In this document: in pieces, positions 1 to 8,740 of the stretch | How the letters are laid out: the number at the start of each line of letters is the position of its first letter | How positions within the stretch are numbered: the first letter of the stretch is position 1 | Origin: Leptolyngbyaceae cyanobacterium CSU_1_4 | Lineage (GTDB): Bacteria > Cyanobacteriota > Cyanobacteriia > Elainellales > Elainellaceae | Assembly (NCBI GenBank): GCA_012034615.1 | Contig: JAAUPA010000019.1 | Location: 1 to 34,494, forward strand | Length of the DNA stretch: 34,494 nucleotides | Direction of reading: 5' to 3' | Position numbers and translations under genes: made by a program | The notes under the pieces: generated by a model | Database searches by the model: none | Seen by the model: only the letters and a program-made list of their open reading frames with translations | What the model was told of the DNA's origin: nothing

Positions 1-533
1 CCTGCCGCACTGCGGATCAACGGCTGCCCCAGAAATAGGGTAGTGGTTCCGTCGGTTAGGGGTTTGTCGTTAGCATCTACGCCCTGATTAAGTTTGTCAA
101 TGAGCCGCAGCAGCCGCACCGCCTCCAGATCAAAAACGCCTTTAGCATCCGGATGATCTCCGGCTTTCACCGGATCGCCCGTGAGCGCCAAAATATTATG
201 AATGCCTAGTGCCTGGGCTCCTAGCAAATCCGCCTGGAGAGCAATACGGTTGCGATCGCGGCACGCCATCTGACAAATCGACTCAATGCCCTGCTGCTGC
301 AACAGCACTGCCGCTGCCAAAGACGACATCCGCATGACCGCACGGCTACCATCGGTAATATTGACCCCATGAACCCGTCCCTTCAGCAAATTTGCCATTT
401 CAATCATGTGAGCCGGGTTGGTGCCTTTGGGTGGCATGACCTCTGCTGTAACTAAAAATTTGCCAGAAAGGACAGCAGTGCGGAAGCTGCTGTGAGGGGT
501 TGAGCGAGAAGGAGGAGACTGCGGGAGGAGCAT
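1..533 (-). CDS. metF: Methylenetetrahydrofolate reductase, N-terminal part (cut by window edge)
   Basis: The reverse strand reads open from an ATG at 533 to the window edge (177 codons). It would reduce 5,10-methylene-THF to 5-methyl-THF, the methyl donor used by MetH, whose gene lies at 22630-26229. Visible family features are the opening strand 'LVTAEVMPPKGTNP', the 'HGVNITDGSRAVMRMSS' stretch, and 'LALTGDPVKAGDHPDAKGVF', which is typical of the MTHFR TIM barrel and of the cyanobacterial version of the family. The start is the first ATG; a TTG six bases upstream is also in frame, and no convincing Shine-Dalgarno sequence separates the two. The 3' end lies outside the window, so C-terminal domains cannot be judged. 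The family call is secure; the exact start is not. Confidence 0.88.
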   Translation of the reverse strand, partial: MLLPQSPPSRSTPHSSFRTAVLSGKFLVTAEVMPPKGTNPAHMIEMANLLKGRVHGVNITDGSRAVMRMSSLAAAVLLQQQGIESICQMACRDRNRIALQADLLGAQALGIHNILALTGDPVKAGDHPDAKGVFDLEAVRLLRLIDKLNQGVDANDKPLTDGTTTLFLGQPLIRSAA

Positions 534-912
534 CGGCAATGGGGGCGATCGAGGTTTCCAAGGATTGGCTGGTGTCTAATTAAAAATGTGTTTTTCTTTC
601 AAACCCTGATCCGGGTGCTCTTAGGGCGAACGCCAATCTCGCCTCCTTCAAGATGGGAATTGTAAAAATGCAAATTGTAGGAGGAATGGCGATCGCCCGG
701 GTTGTCGTCATCAGTCGTCATCAAAGGTTTTAAAACACACCTTAGTATGTCCTAGTTTACGACTGTGCCTAGTAATTTATAAAGGAATCCTAAAGCAGAG
801 ATTCCTTGCCGTAAGATGTCTGCTAGCCCAGTTCAGTCCTCTGTCAATCAGAGTTCAAGAGGTGCAAAATAATGGCGTGGAGGAACTGGTCTTGACTTAC
901 TTTGGGCTAAGG
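534..912. other. Intergenic stretch between metF and the Mn exporter gene
   Basis: About 380 bases with no convincing gene on either strand. It holds the metF promoter region (minus strand), HIP1-like GGCGATCG/GCGATCGC sites, and one small inverted repeat (AAGGAATC at 782-789 against GATTCCTT at 800-807). The inverted repeat has no clear T-run, so it is at best a weak terminator for the gene ending at 913. Nothing else is recognised here. Confidence 0.5.
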
Positions 913-1613
913 TCAAAACCCGCCTGCCTGTCTGAGCTCTAGCCCTGCGACAGCGGCAAAGATCAGGAATAGGGCACCGCCTAGGGTGGTGATGGTGCGC
1001 TCTGAGATTCGACCACAGACAAAGCGACCACACAGGACAGCGATCGCGGCACAAATCGCATGACCCACAATTGACCCGAGGGTGATCCCTAAGGGGTTAT
1101 TAGATGCTGCTAGGGCAATGGTAGCAAACTGGGTGCGATCGCCCATTCGGCTAAAAAGATAAGGCTAAAGGCTTCGCCAACAATGATCCAAGTTCCTCTC
1201 ACCCAAGCGCCTCGGCGGAAGGATTGTTTAGAAAGCTTAGCTTCTGCCTTTTCCACTGCCTCAGCCGCTTCTTTCTGGTCTTCTAAATTGGGTTGATGAG
1301 TCATCTGAGTGGCATCGTAGAGCAATTTCAGCCCAAAGGCGACAAACAATATCACTTCGGCGCTTTGTACGTAGACTTTGGGAAAGTGGGAAATGGCTTG
1401 TCCCATGAGAACCGAAATGACCGTCATGGTGGTTAAAGCCGCGATCGCCCCTACCAAAACCCAGCGCCGGGGATGGCGCATGGCTAAAATAGCTGTGATA
1501 AAAAAAGTTTTATCGCCTAATTCAGAAAATCCAACCAGTAAAAGTCCTTTAGTAAAAGACTCAAACAGTTGAAGGTTATGCCACCCAGCATTTAATATCC
1601 CTAGCTCAAGCAT
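913..1613 (-). CDS. GDT1/TMEM165 (UPF0016) family manganese exporter, frameshifted in this sequence
   Basis: Membrane transporter with the duplicated three-helix fold of UPF0016; the cyanobacterial homologue in Synechocystis is the Mn exporter Mnx. The first half carries the signature 'ELGDKT' near residue 30. The second half should carry 'EWGDRT'. The reading frame breaks exactly inside that second motif: after '..FLAEW' the frame goes off, while the -1 frame continues with 'GDRTQFATIALAA'. Adding one C to the run 1142-1144 (a G on the coding strand) restores a continuous 233-aa protein, the usual family length. The linker between halves is charged (residues about 110-135). The first ATG at 1613 fits the family N-terminus, with GAGAGG about ten bases upstream. 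A yybP-ykoY riboswitch sits in the leader, which independently supports Mn export. The break is probably a sequencing error. Confidence 0.85.
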
Positions 1614-1737
1614 CCGTCTCGCCTCTCAGAAAATCGTAGTGAGTCTGAGTGAGCTTGATAGACTTTAAAGACAATCCACCAAGCTCACAATGTGAACTTA
1701 GTGAAAGTCTCGCTCCCAAACGCAAAATTTTGCTTTG

Positions 1738-1828
1738 TCGCCTCAGCCAGGTTCATCACCAGTATGTTGACTCAGACGGACTGGTCAGATTAGGTCAACC
1801 TGCTCCAGTAGCTACTCCCTTTCATTAG
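1738..1828 (-). promoter_or_regulatory. yybP-ykoY manganese riboswitch aptamer
   Basis: Read on the minus strand, the leader contains the conserved blocks of the yybP-ykoY family in the right order. First comes AAAGGGAGTAGCTAC (1823-1809). A stem GGTTGAC (1800-1794) follows, closed by the highly conserved GTCAACATACT (1771-1761). Last is CCTGGCTGAGGC (1750-1739). The family binds Mn2+ and switches on Mn exporters. The aptamer lies about 125 nt upstream of the GDT1 start. The stretch between contains a 9-bp inverted repeat (1649-1657 with 1680-1688) that could be part of the expression platform. There is no clear T-run after it, so control of translation is as likely as control of termination. 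Confidence 0.88.
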
Positions 1829-1898
1829 TTCTTTAGCTTACTGGGTTGGCTGTAGCCTGTCAATCTCTCTGGAATAAAAACTCTGGAATAAAAACGCC

Positions 1899-2519
1899 TC
1901 AGGGCAGAGGTTTTGCAAGTACGCCATTTAAGAAAATATCTGCCAAACCTTCTGCCATTTCCTGCATTTCATGGGGCGCAGCTTCGGTGGGCATGATGGA
2001 GTCTTGGCTGAAGCCAGCGACGGTGAACATGCCGAGAAACACTTGGGCGACCATGCGAGGATTCATTTGGCGGTAAATGCCTTGAGCCATGGCGGTTTCA
2101 AAGAAGGCTTCGGCAACGTCGGTCATTTTAATAATCACGTCGGTTTGAATGCGCTGCTGTAAGTCGGGATGACATTGGGCTTCGATGAAGCACACGCGCA
2201 GGAGATCGGCATTTTCGTGGAGGTTCATCATTCGGCGACGCATGACTTGAGCGATCGCCTTATAGCTGCCCATTTCGCTGAGTTCTGTTAACAAATCAGT
2301 CAGAATTTCGATCCAACCTTGGGTTGCTACTTCGACCAAAATAGCTTTCTTATTCTCAAAATATCGAAACAGCGTCCCTTCTGCAACGCCTGCTGCTTGG
2401 GCTAATTCGCGGGTTGTTGTGCCCTCAAACCCGCGCCGCGCAAAGAGTCGCTGAGCTGCTTTCAGGATCCGAGTTTGAGTTTCTGCCTCGGTTGGGGGTG
2501 TCGTCCGAAACATGCGCAT
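1899..2519 (-). CDS. TetR/AcrR family transcriptional regulator
   Basis: A 206-aa one-domain repressor. Residues about 12-60 form the TetR N-terminal DNA-binding domain: 'RILKAAQRLFARRGFEGTTTRELAQ', then the recognition helix 'AAGVAEGTLFRYFENKKAIL', which matches the family consensus closely. The C-terminal two thirds is helical ligand-binding/dimerisation sequence with no recognisable ligand signature. The start at 2519 is the first ATG (MRM..); the second Met two codons later is an alternative. It lies between the GGDEF-EAL gene and the Mn exporter on the same strand, but the gap to the latter contains the riboswitch and gives no hint of a shared operon. The target and inducer cannot be inferred. 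Confidence 0.9.
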   Translation of the reverse strand: MRMFRTTPPTEAETQTRILKAAQRLFARRGFEGTTTRELAQAAGVAEGTLFRYFENKKAILVEVATQGWIEILTDLLTELSEMGSYKAIAQVMRRRMMNLHENADLLRVCFIEAQCHPDLQQRIQTDVIIKMTDVAEAFFETAMAQGIYRQMNPRMVAQVFLGMFTVAGFSQDSIMPTEAAPHEMQEMAEGLADIFLNGVLAKPLP

Positions 2520-2541
2520 AACCGGAACTCCACAGAGTAAC

Positions 2542-4430
2542 TTATCTAGAGATAGTACTGGTAATGGCAGAGGGGCGATGCATTGAGGTGAAAAAATTTA
2601 TAAACTGACTATTTTTGATCAATGAAGTTTGGGGATGACTGGTAGTAGGGTTGAGAATGATGGGCTGATGGGGGTGGCTTGCCATGAGGTGTTCTACGGA
2701 GGCAACTTCTAGCGGCAAAGAGAAGAGAAAGCCTTGGGCGTAGTCACACTGGAGCGATCGCAACTGAGCTAACTGCTTCATGGTTTCTACGCCTTCTGCG
2801 ACCACCTCCATGCCCAGGTTCCACGCCAAGGTAATGATGGTGCGGGCGATCGCCAGTTGTTCTCCATCCACATCCACTTTGCTGATAAAGGAGCGATCCA
2901 CTTTTAGGGTATCAATGGGAAATCGGTGGAGATAATTGAGTGATGAATAGCCTGTCCCAAAATCATCGATCGCCAATAGGGTGCCTAGGTTTTTGAGCTG
3001 GCTGAGGGTAGTCACTGCTGACTCGGCATTTTCCATCAAAATACTTTCAGTAATTTCTAGTTTGAGGGATTGGGGAGGCAACTGAGTTTCCTTTAAGATC
3101 TGGCTAATTTGCTCGACTAAATGGGGGCTGAATTGCTTACTCGACAAATTGACATTCACAATTAAAGATTGAGCGCTGACGAATTGTTTCTGCCAGCGCT
3201 GCATTTGACGACAAGACTCTTGCAGCACCCACCAACCCATCGGGGTAATTAATCCGGTTTCTTCGGCAACCGGGACAAACTCACCAGGAGAAATCATGCC
3301 GCGCTGGGGATGTGCCCACCGAATAAGCGCTTCAAAACCAGTGACTTGACGGGTTCTGAGGGAAACGATCGGTTGGTAATGAAGGCGGAGTTCGTGGCGT
3401 TCGATCGCTCGTCGCAGATCGGTTTCAATTTGCAGGAGGGCGACGGCTTTGCTGTGCATTCCGGGCTGAAAAATGGCGTACCGTGCTCTGCCGTGGGCTT
3501 TGGCGCGGTACATGGCGATATCAGCATCGCGGAGTAAATCGTCGGGGCGATCGTAGCCAACGCTGCTGAAGGCGATGCCCACACTGGCAGCACTAAAGAT
3601 CTCATGCCCTTCTAGGGTGAAGGGAAGCAGCAGTTCTTCTTGAAGGCGATCGGCAACCCGAGTCGCACTATCTCGGTCTTTCACATCTGCTAGCAAAATG
3701 ACAAATTCATCGCCTCCCAGCCGCGCAATGGTGTCGGTGGGACGCAGACAATTGGAAATGCGATGGGAAATCGCAATTAAAAGCTGATCACCAATCATGT
3801 GTCCTAAGCTATCGTTGATGACCTTGAAGCGATCGAGGTCAATAAACAAAACTGCAAACAAGTAATCGCTGTGGCGTTTTGCGAGCTGCAAAGCTTGGCG
3901 AAGACGCTCCATTAAAAGATGCGATTGGGTAAACCGGTGAGGGTGTCGTGCAAAGCTTCGTACACGAGCTTTTCTTCAGCCTGTTTCCAAGTGGTGATAT
4001 CGGTTTGAGAACCTGCCATGCGGAGGGCTTTCCCATCTTCGTTCCAAATTGCTGCGCCTCGGCTGAGCATCCAGCGGTATTCGCCTCCTTGATGCAGCAT
4101 TCGATGTTGGCATTCAAACTGGGGGGCTTGCTGCTCTAGATGGGCAGTCAGTTGGAGTTTAACCCAGTGTAAATCGTCGGGGTGAACGCGATCGAACCAT
4201 TCTTCAGGGCGATCGCTCAACCCATCTGCCGGATAGCCCAGCATGGCTTTCCAACGATGGGAAAAGAAGACTTGATTAGTTTGCAAGTTCCAGTCCCAAA
4301 CTCCATCATTTGCGCCTTGGGCGGCTAGGGCATATCGTTCTTCGCTTTGCCGGACTTGCTGGAGTTCTTCTTTGAGGTGCAATAGCTCTACAGCATTGAT
4401 CAGAATCATGTCAAATAAGGGGTGGTTCAT
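2542..4430 (-). CDS. PAS-GGDEF-EAL cyclic-di-GMP signalling protein (frameshifted in this sequence)
   Basis: Bifunctional c-di-GMP turnover protein. After a short helical lead comes a PAS fold (from 'SEERYALAAQGANDGVWDWN' to 'GSQTDITTWKQAEEKL'), then GGDEF, then EAL. The diguanylate cyclase motif is intact ('RLGGDEFVILL'). The phosphodiesterase motif 'GFEALIRWAHP' and the metal-binding stretch 'IDDFGTGYSSLNYL' are also intact, so both activities are possible. The frame breaks at the start of the GGDEF domain, where 'LHDTLTGLPNRIF' runs into a stop and 'MERLRQALQLAKRH' continues in another frame. One extra A in the run 3914-3917 joins them into 629 aa. I chose the ATG at 4430; an upstream TTG at 4508 would add 26 residues. 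The cytoplasmic PAS suggests a soluble sensor with an unknown ligand. Confidence 0.88.
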
Positions 4431-4710
4431 GGATGCCCGTTGTTCCCTACAAAAATTCTTAAGTCCAGTCCGTGATGCCCTTGAGGTGACATACAAAATT
4501 TGTAACAAGCCATTGGTGAAAAGCCTAAAATTCCCTTAAATGCTACCAGAAACCTTCAGTGACTAAATTTTGCAGTCTGTTGCATTTGTGATTAGGGTTC
4601 CCGCAAGGTCTAGGGTTCTCGCAGGGGGAAGTGCTTTGCGGTAAACCTTGGGTTTGCGATCGCTCAAAGACTGGTATAAAAAAATCACGGGCGATCGCGC
4701 TCCGCTCAGG

Positions 4711-4830
4711 AGTGGATGAGTGGATGAGTGGATGAGTGGATGAGTGGATGAGTGGATGAGTGGATGAGTGGATGAGTGCCCCCCATTCACTCATCCACCC
4801 ACTCACCCCTCCACCCCTCCACCCCTCCTC
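4711..4830. repeat. Tandem 8-bp repeat AGTGGATG x8 with facing complementary arm
   Basis: Eight perfect copies of AGTGGATG run from 4711 to 4774, followed by AGTG, a C-run and then ACTCATCCACCCACTCACC. That is largely the reverse complement of the repeat, so an 11-bp hairpin (GTGGATGAGTG with CACTCATCCAC) can form. Three copies of CCACCCCT follow. The block lies in the 450-bp gap between the divergent c-di-GMP gene and glucokinase. No gene is supported here; the apparent protein of 'THPLIHSS' units on the minus strand is a product of the repeat. Confidence 0.9.
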
Positions 4831-4878
4831 AAATCAAAGCTGACAGTCTACTAGACTAAGAAGGTGTAACAAAGGGCA

Positions 4879-5931
4879 ATGGCAATCATGACACAACTAC
4901 TGGCGGGAGACATTGGCGGCACCAAAACAATTTTGCGATGGGTTAATGCCTATCCTCATTCAGAGGGGACGAGGCTGAAAACGCTGTATGAAGCTCGGTA
5001 TATGAGCGCAGAGTTTGCAGATTTAGCAATCATGGTTCGGCAATTTTTAGCCGAAGCAACCCAGCAAGTGGGCGAGATTCCTGCTCCTGAAAAGGCTTGT
5101 TTTGCGATCGCGGGTCCTGTTGTGAATAACACCTCCTCGGTGACTAATCTGTCTTGGTTTTTGGAGGCGAGGCAGTTAGAAAGAGATTTGGCGATCGCTC
5201 AGGTGAGTTTAATTAATGACTTTGCGGCGGTGGGTTATGGCGTTGGGGGGTTGGAACCGACCGACTTGCGAACGCTCCAAACTGCCGACCCTCAGCCCCA
5301 AGCGCCGATCGCCATCTTGGGGGCGGGAACGGGCTTGGGGGAGTGTTTCTTAATTCGTCAAGGTCAGCAATACCAAGTTTTTGCTTCCGAAGGAGGACAT
5401 GCAGATTTTGCACCTCGTTCGGAGCTTGAGTTCCAGCTCTTAAAGTATCTGCGGGAAAAGCATCAAATTACCCGCATTTCGGTAGAGCGCGTGGTTTCAG
5501 GACAAGGGATTGTGGCGATTTACCAGTTCTTGCGCGATCGCCAGTGTGGGGTGGAATCGCCCGAAGTGGCAAGAGCAATTCGGACTTGGGAGCATGAGGC
5601 GGGCATCAGCGAAAAGTCGGTTGATCCGGCAGCCGTGATTGCGATCGCCGCCGGACAAGATTATTTATGCGAACGCACCATGCAGCTTTTTGCAGAAGCC
5701 TACGGTGCAGAAGCCGGAAATCTGGCGCTGAAGCTTCTGCCCTATGGTGGCTTGTACATTGCGGGGGGCATTGCCACCAAAAACTTATCTTTGCTAGAGT
5801 CGGGTGGATTTATGAGGGCAATGGCGGACAAGGGAAGAATGCGTCCTTTGATGGAGCAAATTCCGGTTCACGTTATTCTTAACCCGCAAGTTGGGCTAAT
5901 TGGCGCTGCTCTTTACGCCAATTTCCTTTAG
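4879..5931 (+). CDS. glk: Glucokinase
   Basis: ATP-dependent glucokinase of the bacterial Glk family (PF02685, 350 aa, normal length), feeding glucose into glucose-6-phosphate. The N-terminal phosphate-binding motif 'LLAGDIGGTKTILRWV', the 'CFAIAGPVVNN' segment, the 'LINDFAAVGYG' catalytic Asp region and 'AILGAGTGLGECFL' are all present. The C-terminus carries 'GGLYIAGGIATKN', the second ATP-binding motif. Two in-frame ATGs compete: 4879, and 4888 three codons later. The GGG-containing AAAGGG at 4871-4876 is only two bases from the first ATG but eleven from the second, so translation may start at 4888. The gene stands alone, divergent from the c-di-GMP gene across the tandem-repeat block. Confidence 0.93.
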   Translation: MAIMTQLLAGDIGGTKTILRWVNAYPHSEGTRLKTLYEARYMSAEFADLAIMVRQFLAEATQQVGEIPAPEKACFAIAGPVVNNTSSVTNLSWFLEARQLERDLAIAQVSLINDFAAVGYGVGGLEPTDLRTLQTADPQPQAPIAILGAGTGLGECFLIRQGQQYQVFASEGGHADFAPRSELEFQLLKYLREKHQITRISVERVVSGQGIVAIYQFLRDRQCGVESPEVARAIRTWEHEAGISEKSVDPAAVIAIAAGQDYLCERTMQLFAEAYGAEAGNLALKLLPYGGLYIAGGIATKNLSLLESGGFMRAMADKGRMRPLMEQIPVHVILNPQVGLIGAALYANFL

Positions 5932-5958
5932 AACTCGGCTTTTAAGGGAGGCAGCCTA

Positions 5959-6037
5959 GTAGGGTGCAGGAATCAAAGGGGAATGTAATGGAGTTGGGTG
6001 GCTTCCGTTTGATTCTATGCACCCTACAGATTTTTAC
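5959..6037. repeat. Inverted-repeat element, family A, copy 1
   Basis: The 5' arm GTAGGGTGCAGGAATCAAA (5959-5977) pairs with the 3' arm TTTGATTCTATGCACCCTAC (6008-6027), followed by AGATTTTTAC. The arms face each other around about 30 bp, and no coding capacity is seen. The element resembles a small non-autonomous mobile element or REP-like hairpin. A diverged second copy starts 183 bp downstream. Confidence 0.75.
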
Positions 6038-6065
6038 AAATTTCTAATTTTTACCAACCTTTATA

Positions 6066-6108
6066 AAAAATAAAAAAGAACCCTGGCTTTTAAGAAAACC
6101 AGAGTTCT
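6066..6108 (-). terminator. Rho-independent terminator on the minus strand
   Basis: On the minus strand, AGAACTCTGG and CCAGGGTTCT (6108-6077) form a 10-bp stem with one mismatch. The stem is followed directly by a long T/A run (TTTTTTATTTTTTATAAA). It is oriented to stop transcription coming from ftsH, across the repeat elements. It may also limit read-through from glk as a plain hairpin. Confidence 0.7.
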
Positions 6109-6141
6109 GTAGCAATCTCATTTGATTGCTGAGGTAACCCT

Positions 6142-6237
6142 ACAGCGTGTAAGAATCAAAGCCCAATGCCTGCCGCCCAATGCCCCACTATTAAAGGATA
6201 ATTTCCGTTTGACTCCATACACTCTACAGATTTTTAC
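6142..6237. repeat. Inverted-repeat element, family A, copy 2
   Basis: This is a diverged copy of the 5959-6037 element. The 3' arms (6003-6037 and 6203-6237) are 35 bp long with four differences, and lie exactly 200 bp apart. The 5' arm here (ACAGCGTGTAAGAATCAAA, 6142-6160) has drifted more. Its own pairing with 6208-6227 is imperfect, as expected of an older copy. Confidence 0.65.
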
Positions 6238-6310
6238 CCATAATTCAGGATTTTTGTAGCTAAGGGGTCTGCGTTGAAATAAATTCCCCGTGGGATGCTC
6301 TAGCTCTCTA

Positions 6311-6386
6311 CCCCCCCCCAAATCCCCCAATCTGGGGCAACTTTGAAAGGCTCGGAAAGTCACCCAGATTGGGGGATTTAGCGGGC
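6311..6386. repeat. C-rich inverted-repeat element, family B, copy 1
   Basis: The arms AAATCCCCCAATCTGGG (6320-6336) and CCCAGATTGGGGGATTT (6363-6379) are perfect 17-bp inverted repeats around a 26-bp spacer. They are flanked by a C9 run and GCGGGC. A second member of the family lies at 34418-34486. Similar C/G-rich palindromes are scattered through filamentous cyanobacterial genomes and behave as MITE-like intergenic elements. Confidence 0.8.
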
Positions 6387-6431
6387 AGTTCGGGATGTTA
6401 TTTGATTGCAACTCCCTAAACAGTCCGCAGA

Positions 6432-8298
6432 TTAGCTGGCTACTGCTTCGACCGATTTAACTTGTCCTAAAAGTTCGTGGAGTTCAGAGCCTTCAATCAC
6501 CTCTTTATCCAGCAGTTTGATTGAAATTGTTTCCAATAGCTCCCGGTTCAGCTTGAGAATTTCTAGGGCATGATTGTGAGCTGATTCTACGATGCCTTTG
6601 ACTTCCTGGTCGATCGCCTCTGCGGTCTGCGGGCTGACCATCCGCCGAGGATTGGGGGCTTCGTTGCCCAAATACATGTTCTGTTGCCCTTGTTGATATG
6701 CCAGAGGTCCCAGGACTTTGCTCATGCCGTAAGTAGTCACCATGCGTTCGGCTAAGTCGGTGGCTCGTTGCAGGTCATTAGAGGCACCTGTGGTAATGCT
6801 CCCAAAAATGATTTCTTCCGCCGATCGCCCGCCCAACAGAGTTGCAATTTGCCCTTGTAGTTCATCTTCGCTCATTAAGAAACGATCCTCGGTAGGTAAT
6901 TGCAGCGTATAACCTAGGGCTGCCATGCCCCGAGGCACAATCGAGATTTTTTCAACCTTACCACTGCCGGTCATAAGAGAGCCCACCAAAGCGTGCCCTA
7001 CTTCATGATAAGCCACGATTTTTTTCTCTTTTTCGTTGAGGACGCGACTCTTCTTTTCAAGCCCTGCCACCACTCGCTCGATCGCTTCAGCAAAATCTTC
7101 TTGGGCGACCTGCAAGCGTTTGTTGCGAGCAGCAAGTAAGGCTGCTTCGTTAACCAGATTGGCTAGGTCTGCGCCAGCAAAGCCCGGAGTGCGGGTGGCG
7201 ATCGCCTTCAGGTCAATGTCTGCGCCTAGCTTCACTTTTCTAGAATGAATTTCGAGAATGGCGAGACGACCGGAAAGGTCGGGGCGATCGACTAAGACTT
7301 GGCGATCGAAGCGACCCGGACGAAGAAGGGCAGGGTCGAGGGTTTCTGGGCGGTTAGTAGCTGCCAATACAATCACGGTTGCGCCAGTTGCCGCAAATCC
7401 ATCCATTTCAGTTAATAGTTGGTTGAGAGTTTGCTCTCGCTCATCATTGCCGCCATAAAAACCGTTGGAAGCCCGAGATTTCCCGATCGCATCTAGCTCA
7501 TCAATAAAAATAATGCAAGGAGCTTGTTTTTTCGCCTGATCAAACAGATCGCGCACCCGTGAAGAGCCAACGCCCACGAACATTTCGACAAATTCTGAAC
7601 CCGAAATACTAAAGAATGGAACACCGGCTTCCCCCGCCACTGCCTTAGCCAGCAGCGTTTTTCCGGTTCCTGGCGGTCCCACTAGCAGCACCCCTTTAGG
7701 AATTCGCGCCCCAATTTCTGTAAATCGCAGCGGCTCCTTCAAAAACTCGACAACTTCGACCAGCTCTGTCTTCGCTTCTTCAACCCCTGCCACATCGGTA
7801 AAGGTAATTTTTCCTGAATCGCCCTCAACATAAACCTTGGCTTTGCTTTTACCAATCGATAAAAACGCCTTGCTGTCCACCGCCACGCCCCAAAAACAGT
7901 TGCCAAATGGCTACAAAAATCAGAGGCGGGATCACCCAGCTCAAGACGCTGCCAATCCATCCATTTTTAGGAGGGGGCGTGGCGGCAAACTCTACGCCGT
8001 TCTGCTCTAAAAGCTTAGGCAATTCTAGGTCAAAAATTGGGGTGGTTGCATAAACCAGCCCCGGCTGATCATTTTCACCCTTCATTTGATATCGAATTTC
8101 GTTCTGACCTACCGAAACTCCCTCAACCTGTCCGTCTTGAACTTCATGAATAAACAGACTGTAGGGAACTCTAGGAATCGGGTTACCCAGCAGGTTGGGC
8201 AAAAACAAGTTTGCCAACAAGAACACACCCGAAAGGAGCAACAAGATGCTGCCAATTTGGCGGGAACGGGGGGGCTGGGGCTGATCTTTAATCGCCAT
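6432..8298 (-). CDS. ftsH: ATP-dependent zinc metalloprotease FtsH, FtsH1-like (frameshifted in this sequence)
   Basis: Membrane-anchored AAA+ protease that degrades damaged or unassembled membrane proteins. Two membrane segments (residues about 15-35 and 120-140) bracket a lumenal/periplasmic domain. Then come Walker A 'GPPGTGKT', Walker B '[12 protein letters not shown]', the SRH '[18 protein letters not shown]', and the zinc motif 'HEVGH'. The N-terminus 'MAIKDQPQP' and '[13 protein letters not shown]' look, from memory, most like the cyanobacterial FtsH1 type rather than the photosystem II repair FtsH2/FtsH3. The frame breaks just after the second membrane segment, in the coding T-run at 7861-7865. 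Removing one base reads '[20 protein letters not shown]' and gives a normal 621-aa protein. The active sites are intact, so the break is almost surely an error. Confidence 0.93.
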
Positions 8299-8363
8299 AG
8301 GTTCAACTTCCCTTATCTTAAGTTTTATGTACTTATCCTAATTTGTTTGGCGATTTCAAAGGA

Positions 8364-8387
8364 TTAAAAATAGGGTGGAAAACCCTA
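8364..8387 (-). terminator. Rho-independent terminator after the DUF2949 gene
   Basis: On the minus strand, TAGGGT (8387-8382), a five-base loop and ACCCTA (8376-8371) are followed by TTTTTAATCC. The stem is short but has a clear T-run. It sits about 85 bases past the stop at 8471 and just upstream of ftsH, separating the two transcription units. Confidence 0.6.
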
Positions 8388-8470
8388 CTCTTGCCTAAGT
8401 TCTTACTATTGGAGTAGCCCATTTTGAGGAAGGTGCCGATCGCCCAATCTGAGCCCAGATCTGCAAACCC

Positions 8471-8671
8471 CTACGCCGTTTCCATCCAGTCGAAGGCGCG
8501 TTCTAGCTGCTCCAGGGTGATCAACCCGTACTGCCACAAAATAACAGGCAACAAGTTAGAGCCTTGTTCGTTTAAGTGACGAAGAGCTAGGGCGATCGCC
8601 GCTGCTGGAACTGCTAATTCTTCTTTTAAAAACTGAATGAGTCGAGCTTGTGCTGTTGATTGTCCCTCCAT
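8471..8671 (-). CDS. DUF2949 family small protein
   Basis: A 66-aa protein of the cyanobacterial DUF2949 family, recognised by 'LIQFLKEELAVPAAAIALALRH' (in two parts) and the C-terminal block 'LPVILWQYGLITLEQLERAF'. Its function is unknown; the sequence is a short helical domain without membrane segments. I chose the ATG at 8671 because AGAGGTGA lies nine bases upstream and because the family begins here. A longer reading from 8761 would translate a tandem DNA repeat and is rejected. The gene is monocistronic, with its own terminator and a repeat-containing leader. Confidence 0.85.
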   Translation of the reverse strand: MEGQSTAQARLIQFLKEELAVPAAAIALALRHLNEQGSNLLPVILWQYGLITLEQLERAFDWMETA

Positions 8672-8690
8672 AGGGGTCACCTCTTTTTTA

Positions 8691-8740
8691 GTCGAATGTA
8701 ATGGGTCGAATGTAATGGGTCGAATGTAATGGGTCGAATG
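8691..8740. repeat. 14-bp tandem repeat upstream of the DUF2949 gene
   Basis: Three perfect copies of GTCGAATGTAATGG (8691-8732) are followed by a partial fourth. They lie in the promoter or leader of the DUF2949 gene, beginning about 20 bases upstream of its start codon. Whether they affect expression cannot be told from the sequence. Confidence 0.9.

Noticed and set aside
4711-4778. CRISPR array
   Set aside because: The units are 8 bp with no spacers, and no cas genes are nearby; it is a simple tandem repeat.
4543-4806. Minus-strand protein made of 'THPLIHSS' repeats
   Set aside because: It is the direct translation of the 8-bp DNA tandem repeat and appears in more than one frame because the period is not a multiple of three.
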